64,000 nucleotides of DNA from Toxorhynchites rutilus septentrionalis (lineage: Eukaryota > Arthropoda > Insecta > Diptera > Culicidae): contig NC_073746.1 of the NCBI RefSeq assembly GCF_029784135.1, forward strand, positions 73,512,042-73,576,041, read 5' to 3'. Positions 45,665 to 56,555 of the stretch are shown here, piece by piece. A program made the position numbers and the translations under genes. The first letter of the stretch is position 1; each line of letters begins with the position of its first letter. Under the pieces are notes generated by a model. It was not told where the DNA came from. It saw only the letters and a program-made list of their open reading frames with translations, and did no database searches.

Positions 45665-46970
45665 TACAGGGTTTTCCATTTCGGGCTTCCGAAAGTATAC
45701 AGCCCTGCGCTGACAACCGTTTGACATAGCTGTCAACCAAAGCGTCATATCGTTAGTTGAATGTCTACCATTTTACAATATGGATCGTTTTAGCATCGCA
45801 CAACGTGTTAATTTTGTTGAATTATACTATAAAAATGATGAAAAACCGGCAAATGTTTTTCGAGCATTACGGACGGATTTTGGTCGTCATGGACGGGCTC
45901 CAGAGCACACAATCGCTAATGTAGTGCGTAAATTCGAAGAAACTGGATCCGTAGCGGATATTATGAGACCTCCGCATCATCGTAATGTGCGTTCGGCCGA
46001 AAATATTGCTGCTGTTGCTCCAAGTGTGGAGGATGACCCAGTGTTTCGATTCCACGGCGTGCTCAGCAATTGGGCTTGTCAAACACATCATTGTGGCGAA
46101 TTTTGCATTTGGACTTGCACCTTCATCCATATAAAGTCCAACTGGTACAAAAATTAGAGCGTGGTGACCATGGAATGCGTCGGGCATACGTCGATTGGGT
46201 GAACGAACAACAGCAGCAAAATGCTGAATTTTCGCATCAAATTTTCTTCAGCGATGAGGCACATTTCGAGCTCGGTGGCTATGTGAACACCCAAAATTTC
46301 CGTATATGGAGCTCAGAAAATCCACACGTAATTGTTGAGAGGCCATTGCATCTGCCAAAAGTCACTGTTTGGTGCGCATTATGGTCTGGTGGAGTCATCG
46401 GACCGTATTTCTTTGAAAATGAGGACGGCGAGACGTTAACTGTTAATGGTGAGCGCTATGGCCGCATGTTAACCGATTTTTTTTGCCACAAATTGAAGAT
46501 ATGGATACGGATGACATGTGGTTTCAGCAGGACGGCGCCACGTGCCACACAACACGACCGAACATGGCCATATTGCGAACGAAATTTGGGGGGCGCATAA
46601 TTTCGCGTTTTGGTGATGCCAATTGGCCGTCCAGATCATGCGATTTGAACCCGCTAGACTTTTTCTTGTGGGGTTATGCTAAAGACCGTGTCTATGTCAA
46701 CTCTCCGCAAACTCTTGAATATTTGAAAGACAACATTCGTGAAGTTATGACCGAGATACCGCCCCATATGTGCCGAAAAGTCATCGAAAATTACCTGTTC
46801 CGGATCAAGATGTGCGAGGAAGCCCTAGGTGGACATTTGAATGATGTTGTATTTCACACATAATGGCATAAACCAAACTTTAATTTGAAATAAAAGTTTC
46901 ATCGAAATTCGAATTCTAAGTGTGTTTTATTTCAATTTACTTTCGGAATTTAAAGTTGGAAAACCCTGTA
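45665..46970 (+). mobile_element. DD41D Tc1/mariner-superfamily element (rosa-like)
   Basis: Ends are inverted: TACAGGGTTTTCCATTTCGG at the left and TACAGGGTTTTCCAACTTTA at the right (reverse-complemented), with CCGAAAGTA shared further in. The terminal TA is the target duplication. At 1306 bp with one transposase gene, it has 41 residues between the second and third catalytic Asp, as in the rosa lineage. The gene carries two frameshifts. Confidence 0.88.
45780..46863 (+). pseudogene. DD41D transposase, two frameshifts
   Basis: ATG at 45780 opens RFSIAQRVNFVELYYKN, an N-terminal helix-turn-helix region, then HTIANVVRKFEETGSV and a linker. A frameshift near 46060 moves the reading to GLSNTSLWRILHLDLHLHPY (second helix-turn-helix), then IFFSDEAHFELGGYV with the first Asp. 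A second frameshift in the T run at 46477-46484 leads to PQIEDMDTDDMWFQQDGATC (second Asp) and RSCDLNPLDFFLWGY (third Asp, 41 residues on). The frame ends LNDVVFHT at TAA 46861. The three catalytic Asp survive, so both lesions are single-base and probably recent. Confidence 0.9.
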
Positions 46971-48417
46971 CAAGGGTTTTGCTATAATTATTCTAGGCGT
47001 GGTCAGACGCAATGTTTTAGATAGAGAAAGATAGCTTCTTCGAGCTGCTAACGTAAGTAGGGAAAAGGAAGTGAAGACACATGCTTCTCAAAACGTAGCA
47101 TGTGTTTACCGTTCTTCACTGCTAGCCAAGCTAACGGCAAAGCGCAAAAAAAAAAAAACGCACGACTCCACGCGGTGCGCTTCGGGTAATGCAAACATAA
47201 ATAATAAATAGACCCTTGCCCCAGTAAGAGGCTTCGGTGACACTTTATGGTCGCATTGCCCGGCATCCTCGTGGGAGTTTTATTACCTTAGGGTCCCAGA
47301 CTATTAGCGAGATGCACTGTGTGTGGCATCTCAAGTATTAGACCACCATCTTTAAAATTTTTAGATGTTTCACGGCTGAACCCAGTACAACATTTTTTCA
47401 TCTTTCAAACGGATTATATAATTGTCTTACGTAGCTTTTTAGTGTAGAGCCAGTTTGACACAAACAAAGCCCGAATAAAAAAAACAAGTTCTATAATTCT
47501 GACATTTTTTAAATTCGACCATATGCGTAGAAATTTTCATCAAATGTGATCGTCTATCGTCTCCTGAGAGATTCTGAATAAAATTATTTTTTTTCATATG
47601 AGAAAGGTGTTTTCTGACTTTAAGGGGATGAAATAAAAATTAAATTCTTCTTTTATATTCAAAAAACTCAAAACATTTTTATAAAAACGAATACTTTTTT
47701 TGTTTTGATGACTTGATTATATGCAGTGAAGAAAAATCCTAGACTGTATATCAGCCTTCAGAAAACAAACGCAGCGCTGCGCTTTCATCAGCGCGCGCTC
47801 AAAGAACACTCGCATTCTCTCTTGGTGCGAAGCGCACAAAATTCATAAGCACGACAGCGCAAAATGTACCCGGTGCAGAACTCAGATACTAAACATTTCT
47901 TCTGACATGTGTGATGCGCGTCGCATTCTATATAGATATACACACACACATACACATCAAATTCTAGCGCCCGCTTTGTCTTCGTTCGCTCTAAGCAAAG
48001 CATAAAAACAATAACACGCCCCTATTTGAACCGTATACGCTTGTGTGAAGAAAAATATCTCAACAGAGAGAGCAATCCAGATTCAAGCGCGCAGCACGGC
48101 GCGTAAGCACGGCGCAAATTTCAGCGTAAAACTCAGCTTAAAACTGGGCTTGCGCCCACGGCGCTGACAACCAATCATTTCATCTGTGTTTCGGAGCGTG
48201 CTCATTAGCCGGAGCGCATGTGTGCGCAATGAATTGGGTACTGGGCTCAACTGGGTACAAAAATCTTGTTGCGCATCAGCACCGAGTTGCATTCTGAAGA
48301 CTGCTGTATATAATCGAGATCGCCCTGTATTGGATTCTAGAAACAATCCAATGAAAAGGTTTCTTACATTTGTTCGTAACCTCACACTCTTCGGAAGGAT
48401 TCTCATCGAAACAATCC
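46971..48417. other. Non-coding stretch
   Basis: 46980-47300 and 47300-47760 hold no recognised gene. 47760-48417 is richer in GC, with repeated GCGC and GAGCGCA words, a CA tract at 47941-47956, and a TATATAATC string at 48307. Overlapping open frames at 48083-48422 on both strands argue against coding. Confidence 0.4.
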
Positions 48418-48497
48418 GATAATCAGCCTAAATATATAATTAATTTGTTAGTCTAAATTAATTTTTTCTGAACATTTTTGTTTTTCCATGTATATTT

Positions 48498-48570
<73 letters not shown>

Positions 48571-48597
48571 TTATATATTTAGGCTGATTATCGGATT
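48418..48597. repeat. Hairpin: 28-bp inverted arms around a TA microsatellite
   Basis: The left arm CCGATAATCAGCCTAAATAT, then ATAATTAATT (48418-48447) is matched by an inverted arm at 48567-48597. Between them lie about 50 bp of AT-rich sequence and a pure TA tract (48499-48567). No target duplication is evident. Confidence 0.85.
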
Positions 48598-48814
48598 TAC
48601 GCAAGCAACATCATTTTCCCCACAGCAACAGAACCGATCACTGTGGAACAGTTTATCGGTAGCATCAATTCGCGAACGCGAGCGAAACAACAATTTAGGA
48701 CACCAACGTAAAACATCGATTCGGAATCTGTACCTGACGCGACAACGGACTGGATAGAATGTGCAGCGTAAGGGCTTTAGGTAAATGGCTAGGCTTCACG
48801 ATGTAAAATTGATA

Positions 48815-50105
48815 AAGGGTGTGTCACATCAAATTGCATCACGGAAAAAACGCTGTAGAAATTCGCGCAGTAGACCGATCCTTTTGAAAATTTTAGACAG
48901 TAAAATGAAAACTATTAAACAACTTTTGGCATTTTCTTTTTATTCATACTTCGAGCCCAAGCCCGTATCCTCGCACCTTCTGGTACAACGTCAGGTTGTC
49001 GTTTTTTTGAACAGAAATCCATTTTCTCTTGAAGTCCGCCTCCGATTTGACAACTTTTGGGTTCTTCCGGAGGGCCTGCTTCATAATCGCCCAATATTTC
49101 TCTATTGGGCGAAGCTCCGGCCCGTTGGGCGGGTTCATTTCCTTTGGCACGAAGGTGACCCCGTTGGCTTCGTACCTTCGTACCTTCGTACCTTCGTAAC
49201 ACGTCCTTTGAATAGTGGCACGAAGCGAGATCCGGCCAGAAGATGGTCGGGCCCTCGTGCTGCTTCAATAGTGGTAGTAAGCGCTTCTGTAGGCACTCCT
49301 TAAGGTAAACCTCCCCGTTTACCGTGCCGGTCATCACGAAGGGGGCGCTCCGCTTTCCGCAAGAGCAGATCGCTTGCCACACCATGTACTTTTTGGCAAA
49401 CTTGGATAGTTTCTGCTTGCGAATCTCCTCCGGAACGCTGAATTTGTCCTCTGCGGAGAAGAACAACAGGCCCGGCAGCTGACGAAAGTCCACTTTGACG
49501 TAGGTTTCGTCGTCCATTACCCGGCAATGCGGCTTCGTCAGCATTTCGGTGGACAGCTTCCGGGCTCGCGTCTTCCCCACAATTTTTTGCCTTTCGTCGC
49601 GGTTAGGAGCCTTCTGAACCTTGTATGTACGCAGGCCCTCCCGCGGCTTGGTCCGCTGGACGAATGAACTTGACAAATTCAGCTTATTGGCGACATCCCG
49701 GACCGAACTTCTCGGATCACGTCTAAACTGCTTAACTACGCGCTTGTGATCTTTTTCACTGACGGAGCATCCATTTTTGCCGTTCTTCACCTTCCGGTCG
49801 ATGGTTAGGTTCTCGAAGTATCGTTTTAGTACTCTGCTGACCGTGGATTGGACGATTCCCAGCATCTTACCGATGTCCCGATGTGACAACTCCGGATTCT
49901 CGAAATGAGTGTACAAGATTAATTCACGACGCTCTTTTTCGTTCGACGACATTTTTCCAAATTTAAGAAAAATTGACAGTGAAGCATGGCCAACGTGATC
50001 TATACACTCTTATCTGATTATAAAACCAAAGCTGAAGATATAATTCCTAAAAATTAAATTTCTACAGCGTTTTTTCCGTGATGCAATTTGATGTGACACA
50101 CCCTT
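48815..50105 (-). mobile_element. ITmD37E element, copy 2
   Basis: The ends are the same AAGGGTGTGTCACATCAAAT repeats as copies 1 and 3, with TA on both sides (48813-48814, 50106-50107). Length 1291 bp. The transposase gene is inside on the minus strand. Confidence 0.94.
48944..49952 (-). pseudogene. ITmD37E transposase, copy 2, frameshifted before the catalytic Glu
   Basis: Unlike copies 1 and 3 the start is intact: ATG TCG TCG AAC at 49952. The frame is open through the helix-turn-helix (SHRDIGKMLGIVQSTVSRVL), the first catalytic block RVMDDETYVK and the second IFWPDLASCHYSKDV. At about 49170-49200 an 8-bp word (CGTACCTT on the plus strand) is repeated three times where copies 1 and 3 have a different short sequence; this expansion shifts the frame, so the original frame ends in an unrelated tail. 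The proper PELRPIEKYW block is in another frame from 49150 to 48944. A small deletion near 48985 also removes about ten residues near the C-terminus. Confidence 0.92.
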
Positions 50106-50189
50106 TAATAATAAAATCAGTCTAACTTGTACTCCAGGCGAAACCGGTCTTTCCTTTTTAAAAACTCTTCGATATCCTCATGTAACTTA

Positions 50190-50192
<3 letters not shown>

Positions 50193-50250
<58 letters not shown>
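50193..50250. repeat. (TA)n microsatellite
   Basis: About 58 bp of TA dinucleotides, just after the right end of ITmD37E copy 2. 50250-50745 beyond it holds no recognised gene. Confidence 0.95.
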
Positions 50251-50254
<4 letters not shown>

Positions 50255-50744
50255 TTTCATATAAACCATTTAAAAAAAATCTCATAGCGTATTATGATGT
50301 GTTCAGCTGAAGCTCTCACTTTTCCTATTGATGGTGTCCTGTGTTCGTTTTCGTTGGAAATGTTGCCGTTCGACGGTTCATCTCACGCTTTCGAGTAGTC
50401 CCCGTATCAATAACATCTATTCTCTGCCATTCCCAGCGAATGGCTTGTTTCCAAGACATCTGGGTAATAGCGCGAATCGTTGTGTACTGCCATTTTTGAT
50501 CGAGACGTGACATACGGAATGGTAGCGAATATTACTGGTAGGTCCATGTTTTTTCAACGAAATGGTCACGTACCTACTGCTTCAGGGCACCTTTGTTCCC
50601 GGTAGTTTACGTAGTTTACTTTGATTAAACTGTCTAAAAATACCAATGCACACATCCTCGGATACACTGCAAATCAGTCTCTGAAATTAAGAGTTACTTA
50701 GGATGGCGGTTCACCGTCTCGAAGATGAATTACATGCGTAATTT

Positions 50745-51205
50745 TTATCATCACTTAGTTGAGATTTCTATGCTAAATAACACCTCTTGCATGGATTCAT
50801 AGTGGTAAGCTCTCAAATACGTGTGACCTAGTCGGAAGTATTTTCAATGACGAAAAATCTTCCGATCTTCTTCTTCTTCAATGGCACTAACGTTCCTAGA
50901 GGAACTTCGCCGTCTCAACGTAGTATTACTTGCGTCATTTTTGTTAGTACTTAGTTGAGATTTCTATGCCAAATAACACGCCTTGAATGCATTCTGAGTG
51001 GTAAGTTCTAGAATACGCGTGATCACAGTGCAAGTCGGAGGAAATTTCTTTGACGAAAAATTCCCCCGAACAGAACGGGAATCGAACCCGAACACCCGGC
51101 ATGTTAGTTATGACGCTAACCACTCGGCCAAGGGAGCACAATCTCCCGATCAGAACGATAATTTAACCCGAACCGGCGGCAAGATTATCTGTGACGCTGC
51201 CCACT
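50745..51205 (-). mobile_element. Older SINE, split by a second SINE of the same family
   Basis: The left part (50745-50867: CTTAGTTGAGATTTCTATGC, then AAATAACACCTCTTGCATGG) and the right part (51152-51205: AGAACGATAATTTAACCCGA, then ACCGGCGG) align to the body and tRNA-like head of the younger copy. The B box is mutated (GGTTCGGGTTAAATTATCG). The younger copy 50868-51139 sits between them, with AATCTTCCGATC and AATCTCCCGATC as duplicated target. Confidence 0.8.
50868..51139 (-). mobile_element. tRNA-derived SINE (Feilai-like layout), younger copy
   Basis: On the minus strand the head reads TGCTCCCTTGGCCGAGTGGT, then TAGCG (A box), then GGTGTTCGGGTTCGATTCCC (B box) with a tRNA-like spacing of about 40 bp. 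These are internal RNA polymerase III promoter boxes. The body continues about 200 bp and ends in a GAA repeat (ATTGAAGAAGAAGAAG). A 12-bp target duplication with one mismatch flanks it (50856-50867 and 51140-51151). Confidence 0.85.
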
Positions 51206-53952
51206 ATTTGCATTCCAGTGAAACATTGATTTTTATTTGTGACATATTTGCGATAACTAGAATGTATTCAGCAACAAACTGTGTTGAAGTTATGTAAAAC
51301 ATGACTTATGTTTTCCAATCATACCACGAAACCTGTCCGTCATATCCTCCGTTCTCCTATAGCATTTTTACCGTGCTCACCACCCTCCTCCTAATCCTAT
51401 TTCTCAATAGTTCAACAGTTCCAAACAGTAGGGAGTAACTCCAGTGCACACAATCACTGAACGTAACGATTCTAACATTAATTCCATATCACACCCACAC
51501 TCACCAGCAGTCGCACCAGCCGTACTTCCGTTGCAACTGTCACCTCGCAGGATGCACCTCTTCATCTTCACTTCTCTCCAGCTTGATGTTGTTCATATTC
51601 TATGCTCTTTGCCAGGCACACTCATAAACTCTCCACCCGGGAGCAAAGTTTTATGATTTAGTGCATTTCACTAGTGGGCGTACTTCCTCACTTCCAGCTG
51701 GCAGCTAGAAGCTAGGCTCTATGCAGCTACCTATGTCGGCGGGGAGCCAACAGCGGAGATTTTCGGCTTGGAGTCTACGTCAGGAACTACACTGCTCTGC
51801 TGGGCGAAGTTAACACCGAACGTAAGGATAACCATCGCGACGGTCGCGACGGTGGTAGGATCGGCGGTTGAAACTTTTGCCTTCTTTGCATGAAAATCTG
51901 GATCAAAACACGGAACCAGAAGAGGCAAGTTGTACTTGTTGAAAAGTTTCTCTTTCCGGGTGCTCGTCGAACTCGTTGCTGGAAGAAGGTACCGTCGCTG
52001 GAACGATTCCGAGAAGTTTGGTGTTTTGATCTTAAATTGGTCATCTCGTGGAGCGAAATCTTCGAAGATATCCCGAAAGGCGAGTTTCGTGTTTGTTTCA
52101 CTCAAGGACGTTAACGATAGAGTTCATATCAACCGATGGCCAATATTCGAACCCACACTTTAAAATCCCTACGGCAGTCAAGTAATTCAAATCCTTACCA
52201 AAGTTGTATCGTAAAACATTGACTACGAAAAAAAAACCAGTACCCCTCCTTGCAGGAAGTTAGCAAAAGGTATTCTTTTCCATACGAGCAAGAAACTTAG
52301 GTACCGGAGGGGGAGGAGATTGTAGAACGGAATCCAGTTTTCGAAGGAAATGTAAAATGTCGTTCGGAAGCGAGAGGAATTTATTTTCCTCACCCACACT
52401 CGGAACGGCGTCTGGAGCTGGAAAAGTTTACCACACAGATTACTATCACCCCATAACCATCTTCGGTCCGAGAGCAGAGAAGCCGACCGGTGTCATCATG
52501 GTGGTAATGATGATGTTTATGATAAAAAATACGAGTAAACAACTGGGTTGCACACCAGGTCGGTCGGTCGGTATTTGGTTATGCGGAAGTGGGTCGACCG
52601 AAAGACGAGAGCGAAAGACGATATGGGAAGTGATAAAAAATAACTCAAGTTTCTATGGCTGGCTAAATGGCGACATTATATCTCGTATGGCAATCTGGTT
52701 GAGATAGGATTTTATCATTATGAAACGGCATCTGCCAGAGCACATCGCATCTCACAAGGCTTGATTACAATTTGTTTGTACGTCGTTACTCGTATGTTAA
52801 CATTGCGCTCGATGATACGCCTCTGTTAAATTATAATGCATGCGATAATCCACTAGAGATGTGCAAACGCCGAGGCAGACTGAATGATTATTGCAAGCAC
52901 ACTCGAGATGCGCGCTTATCCGCTTCCCAAGTACCGGAACAACGGATGCTACAGTCTGCACTCTGTAATGCGATAGTTCTACAAAACTTTTCCGTAGCTC
53001 ATCCCTACACACACACACCCACCACGGCTCGGGTCGATTCTGGTCGGTTCCAGAAGATTTAACTCGAAAGCACTTTCGCTGTGCAGAAGCCAGTTTGAAC
53101 GAGTTGAGATCAGCGCCAGCGCCGGTTGAAATCGCGCGGAAAAACAAACTTTGACTTATGATTTCTCCCAGCCACAAACAAAGGCGCCCCCTTCCCCATT
53201 ACCCATTTGAGAACGACGCATTGAGGGAACACGGGAGCCACTTTTTCGCGTTCTAAAAGCTCCCCAGACGTCGTTTGCTTGCGCCTCGGATGGTGTTTGG
53301 GGGTCAGGCGTGAAAGTGCAACCAACCGGAGCCGCTATAGTTCGCGGGTGGAATATTTTATTACTATATGCTACACCACAGCTTATTGCGCTTGTGGTTC
53401 CACGGAAGCGGTGGGTGGGACCCGTTCGGTGGGCGGGTTTCGAGTGCGTGGGTCGGTCCTGCCGGGAAAGGATACCGGGAGCCGACGCGCCCAGCTTTTA
53501 ATCTACATTATTCTGATTACTTTGCACTTTTTAGCGATGCTCTAATGGTTTGTGCCGTAAGTGGTTTGGGGGTGTGTGTATGTGCGTACTCGTTAAAGGA
53601 TGGTCTATTTTTTATTCAACCGAGAAGACAGAGTAGCGAAGTATGGTTTGGCAAATAAATTAATTAATTTGTTTATGCCAACGGGGTGATGATGATGATA
53701 ATTTCACGTTGGATCACCAGCGTGGAAACTTCGAAACAGTTGAGTGGATTGTTAGGAGTGGAAGCAGATGATGAGCATCGTGAGATTTTTCGCCGGTAGT
53801 GGGATATTGAAAGGGCCGCTTTGGATGTCAAGTCGAATAGTCGTGAAGGCCGCTCTATGAATGCACATCGCATGTCGATGGTTTTGTCGCAGAGATTCTT
53901 CGAAACATTGCATTCACTTTGAGGTATGTAACACCGTCTTGATGGAACCATA
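51206..53952. other. Non-repeat stretch without a defensible exon
   Basis: Composition is more balanced than the flanks and no transposon family is seen. A minus-strand frame of about 124 codons (51731-52105) looks protein-like (ETNTKLAFRDIFEDFAPRD, then SESFQRRYLLPA) but has no ATG and no convincing splice site. A G-rich segment at 53398-53470 includes GTGGGTGGGACCC. This may be UTR, intron or regulatory DNA. Confidence 0.4.
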
Positions 53953-54630
53953 CAGCTATTCCATGTCAAACCGATACAGTGGTTCTCAGATTCTCGTGAA
54001 GGGTGGTAATTTTGTTACTTTACGCAAAACATCAGTCCCGATTTTTTTATTTTTTTCATTGGAGTGCCCATTTCTATTTCAGGGTGGCTCGAAAACTCAT
54101 TCTCTTACCTCTTTTCTTAAAATGATTTTTTTTTAATTCATTACTTTTGAACTATTTGACCGATTTTGATGATCAACATATCAAATTAAAGCCAATGAAC
54201 TACCTTCTCAGAAAATTTGATCTTGTTTTCATAATTATATATTGTATTTGTTTTTTTTTATGATTTACATGGTCTTGGGACCAAGGGCACTATATGTTTT
54301 CATATTTTTTCTTGAAAGCTGAGGTTTTTTTACATAACATATCCAATATTCAGAGAGGCGATATTTTTTTTTGTTTTTGATTTCTGTTTTTCCAAAATTA
54401 AGCGATGGTACGAAAAATCAATTTTGACCCCTTTTTTTAACCACAAAAAATCAAAAGTTTTGAACTATTGGACCAATTCGGATGATTGACATATCAAATT
54501 AAAGCCAATTAGCTAATCTTGTTTGAAAAAATATTACACTTTGGAAAACAGGATTTTGTTTTCGTAATTATTGATTGTAATTGTTTTTCATAGTTTACAT
54601 GGTTTCAGTTTTCGTTGAATATTTCTGTGC
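53953..54630. mobile_element. Relative of the foldback element at 19460, rearranged
   Basis: Starts CAGCTATTCCATGTCAAACC and then GATACAGTGGTTCTCAGATT, like the arm at 19461. AAATTAAAGCCAAT occurs twice in direct order (54182 and 54501), each preceded by TTTTGAACTATT. The middle passage GGTC(T/C)(T/C)GGGACCAA, then GAAAGCTGAGG is an inverted match to 19800-19855. The second arm is not in the expected inverted place, so it is a partly rearranged copy. Confidence 0.7.
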
Positions 54631-54784
54631 GACTAGGCTACATATATGTGACTAGAATCCAAATGTTGTATTTTTTCGAATCTATTCGAAATCCTGTTTT
54701 GGGAATTCATTTCATAGTACAAGAAAAAAAAATTATCTTCCTTGCACAGTTAAATACATGAGTGGCCGTATTATAATTAAAAGC

Positions 54785-55110
54785 ATTGTAGGACGGTGAG
54801 GTGGATTCAAAAGAACTTCCGAAACCAAGCTCAAGTGCTTCTGATGAGGCTTCACCGATGTGTGCGGGCTGGCGTTATCTTGATGACACATAACTCCGCT
54901 TCCATTTGACCAAAACTGGCGATGTTATTTTCATGAGATTTTTTCACGTAAACTTGTTTGCCATCAATAAATCACGATTGTTTTTGAATCCAGCTTTATG
55001 TAAGTGGCTTCGAACAGATTCTTGTGATCTGATTGGTGATCGAAACAATATCTCCTTGATCAGAGCTTCGTGTTTCGTTGGAGTGAAGCAGAAATAGTAA
55101 TGGATTCTCA
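54785..55110 (-). pseudogene. Mariner-like transposase remnant
   Basis: The minus strand reads EALIKEILFRSPIRSQESVR, then SHLHKAGFKN, and, after a break, CHQDNASPHTSVK and VLLNPPHRP. HQDNASPHT is the second catalytic block (consensus HQDNARPHT) and NPPHRP degrades HPPYSP. Large parts are missing and no terminal repeats were found. It differs from the other mariners here, so it is a separate, older family. Confidence 0.7.
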
Positions 55111-56288
55111 TGTGCAAAATAAAACTTATAAAAATAACTTTGAAAATAAAACTTATAAATGAATGGAGTAACATATTTTTTTGCAAGTGATTAAAGAATC
55201 TCGATGAAAATTTTGCCTAATAATAATTTTATATTATTTCGACGGGTTTTGGAAATCAATATAAATATGATTAAGGGAGTAATCTAGTGTAGAGGCACGA
55301 ATTTCGGAGGTTCTTTAGAACTCCGAAAAAATGTAACTAATCATATTTTTACTACACATTATATTATGTTCCGTTTATCTGTCTTCTAACAATAAAACGA
55401 AAATTGTGGAAAATATATATTCATAATTAGAATAGTTACTACCTGATGAAGTGAGGAGATTTAAAAAGGGGCCTGGTAATCTGTAACAAAAAAAATCGTA
55501 TATACTGCGAATCGGTAAGGATGCCGCTATCACATGAACCTCGCACAAGTCAAAAACATGTTTTTTTTTGTCAAAATGACGGCCATTTGAAGAAAAATCT
55601 TTATTTCTTACATTTTCCGATTTTCTCAAAATAGAGAAATTATTATTTTTGATACATTCGATAGAGAGATGTATACATATTGCATTCATATATGTAAATG
55701 AATCGGTTCAGTAGAACTTGAGAAATCGTGTATGCCAGTTTGAAAAAAATAGTATCGGGAAAAACGGGTTGGAAGGTTACAACTGGTTATAACGTGGTTA
55801 TAACTCGGTAAATAATGGGATTTTCGAAAAGTCATTTCTAGGGGGGTATTCTTGGATGCCTGAACTTCAGAAATAGGAAGATTTTTTTTTAATTTCTAGA
55901 CTAGAATACTGTCTTAAGTAAAGGTGTTTTAAGCATTTGAAAAATCTCGAGCAATCATTTCCAATTTATTTTGAACAATTTGAAACTGCTTTTGGGACTG
56001 ATCTGATAGAGTTAATTGACTCACACCACCATAGATTTCGACACTGTAACTTCGTCATCGCCAGTCTATTGTTTGATGGATTGTTTTTCTGTTATAAAAG
56101 CTTTTAACTACAAAGTTCATTTGCTTCTAACCTTGAAAAGGCGTTTTAGAAAATCAATTGAAAAATAGTTCCGAGATTTGTAAGAAAACGTGAATATTTG
56201 AGAGTATTAGGGAGATATTCTAGTATAAAGACACGAATTTCAGACGTTTTTAAGCTCCGTAAAAATAAAACAATGAACATTATAACTA
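55111..56288. other. Non-coding AT-rich stretch
   Basis: 55260-55320 (GAGTAATCTAGTGTAGAGGC, then ACGAATTTC) resembles 56213-56245 (GAGATATTCTAGTATAAAGA, then CACGAATTTC), two direct copies about 950 bp apart. No gene recognised. Confidence 0.4.
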
Positions 56289-56553
56289 TATGAGGGGCTT
56301 AGAATGCAAGGGGTGTAAGTGAAATGATCGATTTCTCTTCATCAACTTTTTCTTTACTTAATAACTCAACTGCAAAAAAGATTTATTTTATTTTAAGTTT
56401 TGCTATAATCCGGTAGATGAGGTTCTGAACTATCTTCCACATTGTCAAATACAGCTGGGAATGTATTTGCAGCTAAGTTATGACCAAAAGAGAGAGTTGA
56501 TGTAGAGAAATTGATCAAATCACTTACACCCCTTTTATTCTAAGCCCCTCATA
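56289..56553. mobile_element. MITE with ~60-bp inverted repeats
   Basis: TATATGAGGGGCTTAGAATG, then CAAGGGGTGTAAGTG (left) and TATATGAGGGGCTTAGAATA, then AAAGGGGTGTAAGTG (right, reverse-complemented) pair for about 60 bp with few differences, continuing to ATCAACT. TA is duplicated. Its right end lies directly beside ITmD37E copy 3. A single end is seen at 41794. Confidence 0.9.
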
Positions 56554-56555
56554 TA

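Noticed and set aside
47760..48417. Possible solo LTR (GC-rich block with TATA-like string)
   Set aside because: No TG...CA ends with a target duplication and no second copy were found.
51075..51140. tRNA-like sequence with A and B boxes (minus strand)
   Set aside because: The arms do not close as a functional tRNA and the sequence continues into a SINE body with a target duplication.
51731..52105. 124-codon minus-strand frame that looks protein-like
   Set aside because: It has no ATG, an in-frame stop lies a short way upstream and no convincing splice acceptor was seen; a transcript would be needed.
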